Shown: one piece after another, positions 1 to 9,648 of the stretch | How positions within the stretch are numbered: position 1 is the stretch's first letter | Layout: every line of letters begins with the position of its first letter | Assembly: GCA_014825775.1 (NCBI GenBank) | Contig: MVAQ01000014.1 | Span: 1-64,000 of the forward strand | From: Krasilnikovozyma curviuscula | Taxonomy: Eukaryota > Basidiomycota > Tremellomycetes > Cystofilobasidiales > Mrakiaceae | Reading direction: 5' to 3' | DNA: 64,000 bases | Program-made: the position numbers and the translations under genes | Notes under the pieces: model-generated | The model's input: only the letters and a program-made list of their open reading frames with translations | Databases searched by the model: none | What the model was told of the DNA's origin: nothing

Positions 1-40
1 GATTCTGTACCTTGTGCGTGCACGGCTTTCTGTTGAACAG

Positions 41-554
41 AGAACGAAGATGAGGAGGAAGAAGATGGAGAGGAAGATGATGAGGAAGCACCAAAGAAGG
101 GAAAGAGAAAGGCACCTGCCGGAAAGACTACCAACGGACAGAAGGCCAAGAAGAGCAAGGTAAGTTTCTCCATCCATTGCACCGTAGCCAACGCGCGTGT
201 CTCCGACCTGTCATACCCTGTAAACTAATTATATTCTTCAAAACAGACTGGCGATGACGAAGACAGCTCCGAGGTCACAATAACAATGTCGCAGTCTGTC
301 TCTTTGACCTTCTCATTGAAGTACCTGCTTAACTTTGCAAAGTCGGCGCCTTTAGCCAACAGAGTTACATTGCAGCTCAGCAATGATGTCCCTCTCTTGG
401 TTGGATTCAACTTCGACTCTGGTGACATCAAGTACTTCTTGGCACCAAAGATTGGTGAGTACTTTTCCCTATTCTTGTAGTGTTACACTTTTGTTTAGCA
501 GATCATTGACAATGATCCCTTGTACTCCTTTTTCCTTTTGTAGGAGACGAGTAA
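41..554 (+). CDS. PCNA: PCNA sliding clamp, 3' part (C-terminal domain)
   Basis: Partial gene whose 5' end lies left of the window. Three exons are visible (41-159, 247-454, 544-554), and the joins keep frame. The last two exons give the closing part of PCNA: a VSLTFSLKYLLNFAK helix, the LSNDVPLLV strand, DSGDIKYFLAPK and a short acidic end IGDE. PCNA is the homotrimeric clamp that tethers DNA polymerases and repair enzymes in the nucleus, and the APK-I tail belongs to the surface that binds PIP-box partners. The oddity is the first visible exon: about 45 residues of Glu/Asp followed by Lys-rich sequence (PKKGKRKAP) sit where other PCNAs have a short loop before the final domain-2 strand. Family assignment is certain from the C-terminus. 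The insertion is read directly from an exon with consensus splice sites at both ends. Confidence 0.93.
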
Positions 555-1285
555 TCGTCCTCTCTTAGAAAATGGAAGGTGTCGCAGAGCATTACTATTC
601 ATCTCGGCAATTGTCACGAAACACTATGCCTCGTCATTTTCCTCTTCATATAACCAAAACCATTTCCCCACTTCTTGCTCGTGTATCACTCTACTACTTT
701 GCATGTTACTTCTATTTCTTCTTTCTCTCTAATTTTTTCGAATCAAACACAAAAAGTTTCAGTCTTCTCTGCTTTCAATTATACTTGTAGTTTTCGTTAA
801 CTTGGTACGAATCTGGGTTCTCACTCTTTATACCCAAGGAAAAACCTAGCAAGGCTGCACGTAGAAGAAATCTTGCGTTGATGGTACAAGGTCGCGCTGA
901 GACTATCTCAAGCAGCTTGTTTCTCTTAGAGAATCTTTCCAGACACTTTGCAATACTTTGCGGCAGTTGTGACACGAGAGAAAAATGGTGAGAAATTCGA
1001 AAGAAAAAAACTGCAACATAATTGATGCGGTGGAGACACGCACGTCACCACAAGGGTTCGTCGAACCAGAGCCATCACTGCCCAGCTCTTTCCAATCGAA
1101 TCCATCAATTACTGTTCTTTCTGAATCATCAAGTAATAAAAGATGTGAGTGTTGTGTACCTGTGCTCCCGCTTGCAGTGCCTGTCGGTTGGACTTTGACT
1201 GACTAGGCCGATCTGTTCCTGTTATCGACATCTAATTCAACGCTCACTCGAATAGAAAATCGCATAAAGTACTGAATTTTGAGCA
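555..1285. other. Intergenic: PCNA 3' UTR and PI31 promoter
   Basis: No supported gene. The first 250 bases are T-rich, as expected for a fungal 3' UTR, and the rest should hold the promoter of the next gene. The short reading frames here have no recognisable content. Confidence 0.5.
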
Positions 1286-2661
1286 ATGCCAAGCCCAGCA
1301 GGAATTCTATCAGTGGATTCCCTCCTTGGATCCATTCAAGCCCTGCTTCCCAGTTCGACTCCGACTCTCCTCCAACCAGCAGATGTCCTCGTTTCCTTGA
1401 TACATGCCATACACGTCGCCTTAGGCTTCAGGCTCTCAAGGGGTAGTGATGCTGACCCAAAGATCTTGCCTGACAACTGGAACAGCCATGGACCTGACTC
1501 GTACAAGCTTGAGTACAAGCACGAGCAGAGCTCGATGACTTATGTCGTCAAAGTTGGGACTCTCGGCTCGAATAGAATCAATGTGGATGCTATGGCTGTT
1601 GAAGTAAGTGCTACTTGGTGTTCAAAAGATGATGTCGACAAAATAGTGGGCTAATATCTTTCGCAGGACGACAAACCCACGCATATCTCTCTTACCGCCT
1701 CAGAGTATTTGAACCCATCGGGAGTACCATTATACCCGTTAGCAGTGCAAGCAGTTGCCGATGGAGGTTCTGAAATCCCAGCGTCAACATCGACCTCGAT
1801 ACTAGCAACGTTCGTCTCAAAAGCCAAGGTCGAGGATTTCATCGCGTTGTACAAGAGAGATATCATTGTGAAATATATTCCTGGGTTACAAAAGGAAGGT
1901 TATGAAGAAGGGTAAGTAGCAAATCTTGTGGTCAAGACTGTCGAAAGCAGCTAATTCCTATCACTCATTTTGGTCCGAGCCAGTCCACGAGCGACACCTG
2001 CATCTTCATCTCAGCAAACATCTCAGCAACGACTAGACACTCAAAGAGAACCTCTAATGAACCCTGGTCTTCCCAATATCCCACCTTATCTCGGTAGAAA
2101 CCCTAGTGGGTCTTAGTGCGTGTTGCTTGGTCGTTCAATAATCAATACATTTAATCCTTAAAAGTAAATTTCTCACGTTTATATAGTGCTCCTCCATCAC
2201 TTTTCCCGTCCATTGGAGGAGCGGATCTTGATCCTCTCGCAGCATCTCCCAACGCCTTTCGCCCACCAGCAATGTTCCCAGGCGCAGGTGGTGGAATAGG
2301 AGGAGGACCGAACCGAAATATTCCAGGTGGGATGCAGCCTGACTTCAACCACCCGATCTTTGACCCTCGTCACGGTATTGCTGGCGGCGGCCATGGCGCT
2401 TGGGGAGGTGATGGGTTTCTCCCTCCTGGTGCAGTCCCTCCCGGCGCGAGGTTCGATCCTATTGGACCCAGCGCGGGCGGCGGTGGTGGAATGGGCAGAA
2501 TCTTCAATGGGGAGCCAGATAATGACGAATTCATGCCCCCTGGGCTAGATGGACCAAACTTCGGCTTGCCTGGCGGAAGAAACCAGGGTGGGAGAGGAGG
2601 CGGAGGAGGCTTTGGTGGTTTCGGAGGGGCTGGTGCTGGAAATCGGGACATGTTCATGTAA
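1286..2661 (+). CDS. PI31: Proteasome inhibitor/regulator PI31
   Basis: Four exons (1286-1603, 1667-1911, 1984-2115, 2187-2661) encode about 389 residues. Residues 1-187 match the globular N-terminal PI31/FP domain in pattern, with an opening hydrophobic helix, then strands and the SKAKVEDFIALYKRDII helix. The rest is a Pro/Gly-rich tail carrying the diagnostic IGGADLDPL motif (around residue 242) and a long RGG-like Gly tract near the end. PI31 (fungal Fub1) binds the 20S proteasome, and its C-terminal tail can enter the core chamber; it acts in the cytosol and nucleus. Exon 3 ends in TA directly before a GTGCGT donor, so splicing avoids an apparent TAG stop. The start is the first ATG of the conserved frame. 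The family call is firm; the third intron is chosen on donor consensus and phase. Confidence 0.88.
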
Positions 2662-2932
2662 AGGAGACGAAGGTTTCTGAATCTTATCTAACGAGTTTCT
2701 TGTGACGTCCTATGTATAATGGTGATGGCTGCAACGGGTCGCGGCGCAAGCACATTGTCATCATGCATCACGCATTTCCCGGCTTGGCACCCCGTCTATC
2801 GGCCATTTATAACCTTTTTCTCCAAGCCCATTCACCCCGACTGACCTTGACTGGTAACTCATCACCCAAACAGCACAGTCAGCATTCCTGATCCCTCAAC
2901 ACATCCAGCAACGACATCGGCACACCATCACA

Positions 2933-4163
2933 ATGACCGGGAGGAACCCTGGCCTCTGGTTTGTGTTTTGGATTGTATTTTGGGGAATAATAGCACATGG
3001 TAGTTATCACAGTGTCAGGTTATATGAAGGTTGCCCTCGCACCTCTTGCGATCTGCCCGCTGTAGAGGTCTCTCGGCTTCGGCCATTGTGCGCAACCCAT
3101 GCAGTGCTCTCAGAGGTCATTGGCGATCTGTTCACTAGAGACAGCCAATAGGATGCTAAACATTAGAAGAACAGCTCTCTGAGAATGGCCTTCGGGCTGC
3201 GATGGAATCGGAGAACCCCCCAAAAGGTCCGGCGCGCTTGATAGCGTTAAATCCTTTGCCAGAAGGACAAATGATCAACTTGACAGACTGGACTGTGTGA
3301 TTTTAAATGCGGTAGGACACCAGCTGCTGCCACTTCTCTTCCTCAGATCACTAAAGACGGGCTCGAATCTTAGTATGTTAGTTTCAATATGCGTGTTTAG
3401 TTACGAGTTCTGCCTACCAGCCCATCTAACTCAAAGTTGAAAGTAGCGTTCAAACCAATGCAATATCTACTGCACTGCTTGGCACACTACTGGCACCATT
3501 GTTGAAGAAGACGAGCACTTTACCAGCTCTTAAAACAAATGCTGGTTACCAACCCCACATCGTGTTCGTCTGTTCTTCCAGTCATTACTTGGCAGACAAA
3601 AAGTTCATGACTGGTGAGAGACCTATTCATGACAAGATGGGGGGAGCAACGAAGGAGAGCGAGCTTGCCAGATATTGGGCTTCCAAAGTGGGTGCCATGA
3701 GAAACTGCTAGCAGGATTAACAAGAGCTGACGCACATTTTACACGACAGTTCACCCTTCAATACCTAATTCATAAGTTCATCTTGTTAAATCCAGAGATT
3801 GTGACTGTCTCTGTGTGCCCAGGGTTGTGTAAGACCGCTGGGTTAGACAAGACCTTAAACTGGGTTACGGCACTGATCACGCAACTGGTTGCCAGGACTC
3901 CCGAAGTAAGTAAAACCCAGATCTCATACCCAACAATGTATCTAATAATCATTGTTAATCTACAGGTTGGAGCTAGAATCCCTCTCTACGCCGCAACTCA
4001 GCTCAACAAGTCGGTCAAATATTTCGCTAATTTGAAGGACACCCCACCATCCAACTACATGATCTCTCCTGAGGGATTGAAGGCCGGTGAGAACATCTGG
4101 AATGAGACTGTAGATATCTGGACTGAGGGTGCACCAGAGGCTGAGGCCACGCTGAGGCTGTAG
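2933..4163 (+). pseudogene. Short-chain dehydrogenase/reductase, probably frameshifted
   Basis: The 3' half is clearly an SDR (steroid-reductase-like). It has a DRLDCVILNA strand, a serine-rich PHIVFVCSSSHYL strand holding the catalytic Ser, the YWASK catalytic Tyr-x-x-x-Lys (split by a 62-nt intron at 3688-3749), and VTVSVCPGLCKT. Exons 3447-3687, 3750-3905 and 3966-4163 join in frame. The 5' half does not hold together. A TGRNPGL Rossmann-like motif starts at 2933, but the frame shifts just before DRLDCVILNA (around 3287) and again between LNA and TKDGLES (around 3315-3350), where the gap of about 38 nt is too short for an intron. The usual stretch between the cofactor strand and the NNAG-like motif is also missing. 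I read this as a decaying gene; assembly errors or an unusual splice pattern are the alternatives. It ends only 45 bases from the convergent neighbour. Confidence 0.6.
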
Positions 4164-4208
4164 AGCATTCTTAAAGCAGTAGCATGCTGCTTCCTAGTAC
4201 TTCCATTT

Positions 4209-7035
4209 CTACATCCCTCCACCAGCTAGGAACTCGTCGAAAGTTATTTCCCCCGCCAGCCACTGATCCAGCTTATCACTACCATTCCAATCGCTGACAC
4301 CGAATGCGGATGCACCCGCCTCTTCATTGTAAGCCAAGTTCTGATTCGGGAGCGCCGACGATAAATCAAACATGCCCGTGCTGAACGCGAGGCTGGAGTC
4401 GAAGTCGTTCACAAACTGTGGATGGGACCAGGAATTTTGTTGTTTCTGATTTTGGAGTTGAAGAGGGCCATCTGGTGTGTGAGTTGATGACTTGAAAGAA
4501 GTCGGCGTGGAGCTAGAATCGTTATTTGTCGGCGTAGCTGTTTTGGTTTGACTGACACCTGGAACCACAACTTCCAAGAATTCGAGTGCGTGTAGAACGC
4601 GAACACGGAGATTGTGATATTGCGGAAATGAAGTAGTAGCGAAGGATTGAGAAGTCGAGATGGAACTTAAAACAATCGAGCAGAAGACATAGAAGTGAAA
4701 CAGTTGATCTGGGCTACAAACAAATGATAGTATATGTCTGTCAGCAAAGGGAACAAACGGAAATAAGATTTCAGAAGAAGGTTGTACTTACACCCATTTC
4801 AAGTTTTCAGTCTTCTTCATGTAGCTGGTGGCTCCAGCAAACCCCGGCTGATTGTACATGCCATTGAAGGCAACTTCCAAGTTATCCATAAACTCAGTCA
4901 AGTAATGCAACGCCAGGATCGTATTTTTCTTAACTACGGGATCCACCTCTGCTCTCTGCAGTAAAGTTGGGAAGGGTGCGAGGGGCAGGGTGTGGAGAAG
5001 GAACAAGATGTGGAAGCAGCTGAGGTAGTTGGAAAATACTTCCAGAGCTCGACTTCGAGATTCATGGGTGCCCTTTGAGATGGAAGCGACAAGCAAATGC
5101 GGAGAAAGGTTGCGGCTAGCTAATCCCTGTTGGAAGAAGCGTGTGATGTTGGAAGCTCGCATGTCGAGAGTGTCGAGGATTCGAGGGGGGAAACTCGTTG
5201 CTTCATGGACAATATGAGATAATTCAGTTGAGATGGAAAAGAAGACGTGGATATCGGGGAAGTATTCTGGTGACATCGGGTCAAGTGAAGGTGGTGGCAC
5301 GTCGTACATATGTGGAGGAAGCTGTGATACGGATGAACTTTTGATTAGTGACAAATCCGGCAAATTAATTGGCAGACACATATCGTTCACTCACAGCCGA
5401 TGGTCGCCCAAAGCTCATACAACTCCAAGAGTCAGCCACGACGAAGCACCACAAACGAATCCTCCTCTCCATTGCGATATCTTTGTCAAAGTTAGCTGCC
5501 AGCTTAAGCGGATCACGATTCAACCCTAGAGCTATAATGTGACCCCGCAAGTCATTACACACTGGTGAAATTGTAAGATAGGTCAAGTTAAGCCCTTATT
5601 GTTGTACTTCGTAAAGAACTATCCACTCACTTCTCCAAATTTCATGCTTGTTACTTCTTCTCAGGAAGTAATACTGGATGGTCATCAACGTCAAATCAAC
5701 GCGATCCAAAGTAGACGGAGGGGCGACCCTAGCAACTGGCCCTTGACGATTTGAGGAGCTCCTGGGAACTTCGTTCGATAGGATCATAGCGAGAGAGTAG
5801 TAATGATTCGCGAGCTCCATCGAGGTGACGGGTTGTTGCAAGTGGAAGGAGAACGATTGACACAGGGGTACGACTATGTTGTTGTTTTCATCAGTCACGC
5901 CTGGAATGGAACGGATTGCACATGCACTGTTGACAGAATAAGCCGCAGTCAGTATAGGAAGCAATAAATAAGCAAAAGGAGGTTGACTCACTACATCATC
6001 AGCACTTTTGGCAACAATAATCCTTTTTGTGTCAACAGTACTTGACGGTCGTTCATGCCTTTCCAAGAGGGCGGGAAAGATCCACCGAAGGGAATACTTC
6101 CCTCAAGCGAAAGATGGCCTATCAAATACGTCTTCTTGTAGATGCTCTGCAAATAGATTCCAGCCTCATGACTTGGTAGGAACTTTGTGAGGATTTGAGA
6201 GATGTCTGGTCTCGAGTTAGGGTTAGAGTTAACACCAATTGCTTGCAATAGGGGCTGATATGAAGCTGTTTCTTGGTTGACATGAGCTTCCGTTTGATCC
6301 TAAAAGTAAGGGCATGGAGAACTAGTATCCTATCTCCCTCTCAGTGGAGTCAATATTATAGTGGCTCACCTCGATGAAAGGAAATCCAACATCCTCCGTC
6401 CCCTCATGCTTATCAAAATCCCCAATCGATGTGTTTGCAAAGTTTTTGCTCAATGGGAAGACGTCGCCTTCCTCAGGGGGAGTATCATGGTACAATGAGC
6501 CTGTTCCAGGAGAAGGATCATTGCTGAGGAAGGACTGGGGGTTGTTGTGCTGCTGCTGCTGCTGTGGGTTGGGATTCGCAGATGATCCAGAGGGAGGAAG
6601 GGAGCCTGAGATGCTGACAGATCTCAGAGCACCTTCGAGCTGGGCGAGAGAGTTCCTAATGGTCTGGATATGAACGTCGAATGGAGTCTCACTGCAATCA
6701 TAAGAAAAATTAGAATTCACTCATTCGTTCAGTTTCACGTTCCGAGAAAGAGCAACTCACCCAACTTTTGTTTCCCTGGGAATCCCGCCGTTCTCAGCGA
6801 TACAGGTATTCTCTGTCCCCTTGAGAGAACATCCAGAGCAAGGCACCCTTAATCTGACGTCGCATTTCGATTTGGCCTTCCGGCAGGAGAGGCACGACTG
6901 CACTCGTGTCGATTTCTTGATTGCTGGGAAGTTGCCACTAATGCTGCTCGACTCGACTTGATCTTCTCTATACCTTTTGCCGCTCTGCATGCTATAATAG
7001 TTATGAGAGGGCTGTAGTTGAGAACAGATTACCAT
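4209..7035 (-). CDS. Zn2Cys6 binuclear-cluster transcription factor
   Basis: Seven exons (6761-7035, 6370-6691, 5992-6299, 5631-5926, 5395-5561, 4792-5321, 4209-4713) give 800 residues with all phases consistent. The DNA-binding domain is near the start: six cysteines at residues 48, 51, 58, 66, 69 and 78, spaced C-x2-C-x6-C-x7-C-x2-C-x8-C, with the usual basic RKAKSKCD stretch. A Gln5 run lies in the linker. The middle holds the fungal-specific TF regulatory domain, with signature parts HIIALGLNRD, RRIRLWCFVV and FGRPSALPPH. The C-terminus is acidic and aromatic (QWLAGEITFDEFLAGG), fitting an activation region. It is a nuclear sequence-specific regulator; its targets cannot be inferred. The start is placed at the ATG at 7035; a start at 6990 would also retain the zinc cluster, while the longer upstream frame adds a hydrophobic stretch unlike this family. 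Confidence 0.9.
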
Positions 7036-7323
7036 TTTTTCAGCAGCACAGGGCTCTACTAGATCTCCTTTTCGGATTCCGAGGTTTCCGGACGGAGGCG
7101 ACGAATTTGACGCCGATGTAGAATTCCAGTTGCTTGCCGTCAATTTTATTGAAGCACGAACTTGAATAGAAACAGCATCTTTGAAGCCGATAAACACAAG
7201 CAGGAAGAGAGCTTTCAAACAAAACCAACGCCGATTTTCCACTTTCACCGCACCGAGAACAAAACTAACCTCCTACCCAAAACCTATTTTACCTGCTTCC
7301 CAAACCTACTATTTCACACCACC

Positions 7324-8268
7324 TCAAGCCGTTCTGAGAATCAAATGCACGCCCGAGTCCGACGTTACGATATCGCTCATCTCACCCACCTTCAAACTGA
7401 AGGCGGCGTCTTCGAAAGGTCGCTGCATCTGTCCTCTCGTGAAGAAGCCCAAATCACCACCGGAAGCATGAGATGAGCAGTGTGATTCGGCAGTTGCGAG
7501 GTGCTTGAATTGGGAAGGATCCGCAATAAGTGTCTTTTGGAAGCCTTGGAGCTGGGCGATGGCGTCTTCCTTGGAAGTGGTGATGTTGGCCTGTGATGGT
7601 TAACCAAATTTTACAAGTAGAAAAATAGTACAGGGAAGAAGGTCAGCAAGACCCTTGCTGTCACTTCGAGGAAGGAAAGGGGCCTTCTGGTAGAGAAGGG
7701 AGGGCGGAAGCTTACCTAGGCGACGACAAGGCAATCCCCAAGACATCAGCAAATTTATAAAATCAATATTAATTTTCGTTCAGTTCATCTGCAACCAGCA
7801 ATCACCCGAACCATTCCTCCCTGAAATAAGAGGCAACCGCTCACCTCTTTCCAGCTCGAAGGTCGCCTACTATCGCGATGCTTGATTAACAGGTGACTAG
7901 CCCTGACCCTCTCCGGAGCACGTCCACCACCAGCACTTGGTCCCCCAGAGGTGATGAGCCCCGCTCCCCCAAGGTGCTCCTGTGCACCTGGCAAGGCTGC
8001 GACCTGTTCTTGGGTCAAACCGGCGGGTGGTTCCCACACAGATTCCTGGGTTGAGGCTGAGTAGAAGTATGGCTTAGATGAAAAGGAAGGGGAATTTCAA
8101 TATCAAGAGGATCGCGAAATTGAGGGATAGTGCAGATTTACTAGCTTCTTTGATCGAGAGAACTTGACGACCCAGTCGGTTGCCTAGCAGTTGAATGATG
8201 AATCCACGCAAAGAATCAGTTGAATTAACGCTTCCTCTATACAACAAAAGTTCAAGGGCGCGTACCAT
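7324..8268 (-). CDS. ESS1: Peptidyl-prolyl isomerase Pin1/Ess1 (WW + parvulin)
   Basis: Four exons (8266-8268, 8142-8183, 7845-8072, 7324-7590) encode 179 residues. Residues 2-35 form a WW domain, with the first Trp in ATDWVVKF, the aromatic core PYFY and the second Trp in VWEPP. A Gly-rich linker leads to the parvulin domain. Visible there are the catalytic-site pieces ASHLLIKH, the phosphate-binding RDSRRPSSW loop, a catalytic Cys in [14 protein letters not shown], the [12 protein letters not shown] helix and a closing [12 protein letters not shown]. The enzyme isomerises phospho-Ser/Thr-Pro bonds, classically on the RNA polymerase II C-terminal domain. The first coding exon contributes only the ATG. 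Intron 3 is 254 nt, several times the local norm. Family call is near certain; the ATG-only exon is inferred from phase and the need for a start just before the WW domain. Confidence 0.95.
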
Positions 8269-8757
8269 TATATATTATGAGTTGAAATGGGTTTCTTTGG
8301 GTGAATGAATGGGATGATGAGAGCCAGCAGCAGAAGCTCGAGGCGGTGACGCTGCAACAGAATTGTTCACTCTTTAAGGCAGATTTTCTTCTTCAACACA
8401 AAAGAAGGTGGAAAGCGCTCATGGTGGACTTATTTTAACTATATGTACTCATAAGATCAGCTCGAATGCAAGTTATACTGTGTTTTTGAGGCAGAAAATT
8501 ATCTATCATTTTGCGATGTCCAAGACGAAGTTCGAAGGCAACTGATTATCCCGGGTGGTAGTTCTGATGCCTGATAGTGGGAAGAAATGTGCACAACAGG
8601 CAACATATGAGTGAATAGTCTTTCGAATGTATCCGAATAAGCTCAAAAGTTCGTCCATTTACAAAACCTTGCAATGACTAAAAACACATCAATCTATCTC
8701 AAGCTTACAAATTCCAGCCTATTGGAGCCAAAAACAAGTGAAGATAATTGTGCCAAG
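8269..8757. other. Intergenic: PIN1 promoter side
   Basis: Lies upstream of the prolyl isomerase and downstream of the next minus-strand gene. No coding pattern or RNA gene recognised. Confidence 0.5.
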
Positions 8758-9648
8758 TCAGACTTGATAGTGATGAGTCTTCAGATAATGGTAGTAGTCG
8801 ATACCTCTAAAATTACCACACATCGGGAAGCCTTCCTCGTAGTCGACATCTTCACCCACGATGAGAACGTTGCCGTGGAATTTGATATTACTATCAGAGA
8901 GACCATTGGTAAAGTCCTTTGTGTATCGCGAAAGGGGTTAGATAGCGGTAGCAGATAGCATATACGTATGGAGGGGAGATGAGATCAGCTATCTCACCAA
9001 ACACTTTAAGTTAGAGGGTAGAGGGACTGACTTTGAGAGACACATCAAATTTGAGATTCACAAGCTCATCACCTTCCTTCCCTTCCTCGTCAATCTTTTT
9101 AACATCATCCACTACATCGTTGGCCACGAGATGAGCGAACCGCTTACACTCCCAGTCGATCCTCCTCTTCCACCCATTGATGCAGTCCACTTCAACTGTA
9201 TGAGTTTCAACATTGAGCTTGAAGTACAGCATCCTCCAACGCTCGGTAATCGGCAGCCAGTTAGTGTCCTTCATTTTGAAAGTCAGCAGTTGATCTCCGT
9301 CAAGTGGGAACCGAAGAGGCGCCGAAAGCTCCAGGGGGACTTGTGGGAGCAGGTTAGGAAGGGGTTTAAAGCGTGTGTAGAGGTGGAGTGTTGGAGAGAA
9401 GGATGGGTGCCGCGTGAGGAGGTTAGTTGTGATGGAACTGCACAAACGAAAGGAGGATCCGTGTCTGGATTCAGCAGCGTACAGGCGCGGTCAAAGGATT
9501 TTTGAACTCACTTCCAGAACTTGTTGAGTAGTAATATTGATGATATCAAGTCTTTGAGGGAGAGCTGCTTAAATATCAGCAGAGCGACATCAAATGGAAT
9601 GTTTTGACTCTGAACTGCGCTGGTAGAGGCAACGGTGTTGAAGCCCAT
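8758..9648 (-). CDS. Small F-box-like protein
   Basis: Three exons (9512-9648, 9032-9437, 8758-8916) give 233 residues with consistent phases. Residues 17-47 resemble an F-box: IPFDVALLIFKQLSLKDLIS followed by a Leu-rich helix and LNKFW. F-boxes bind Skp1 and recruit substrates to SCF ubiquitin ligases. The remainder (an FPLDGDQLL strand, MLYFKLNVETHTVEVDCING, a KFDVSLK strand) is not a domain I recognise; no leucine-rich or WD repeats are visible. The final intron of about 115 nt and its acceptor are the least certain join. This protein is not obviously related to the four larger F-box-like proteins further right. The F-box is suggested by pattern only. Confidence 0.55.

Noticed and set aside
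2370..2657. Proline-rich minus-strand frame opposite PI31
   Set aside because: It is the antisense shadow of the Gly-rich PI31 tail (GGN read backwards gives Pro codons).
3688..3749. Apparent frameshift at the YWASK motif of the SDR locus
   Set aside because: A normal 62-nt intron with a GTGGGT donor, a CTGAC branch and a CAG acceptor restores the frame exactly, so only the breaks further 5' count as damage.
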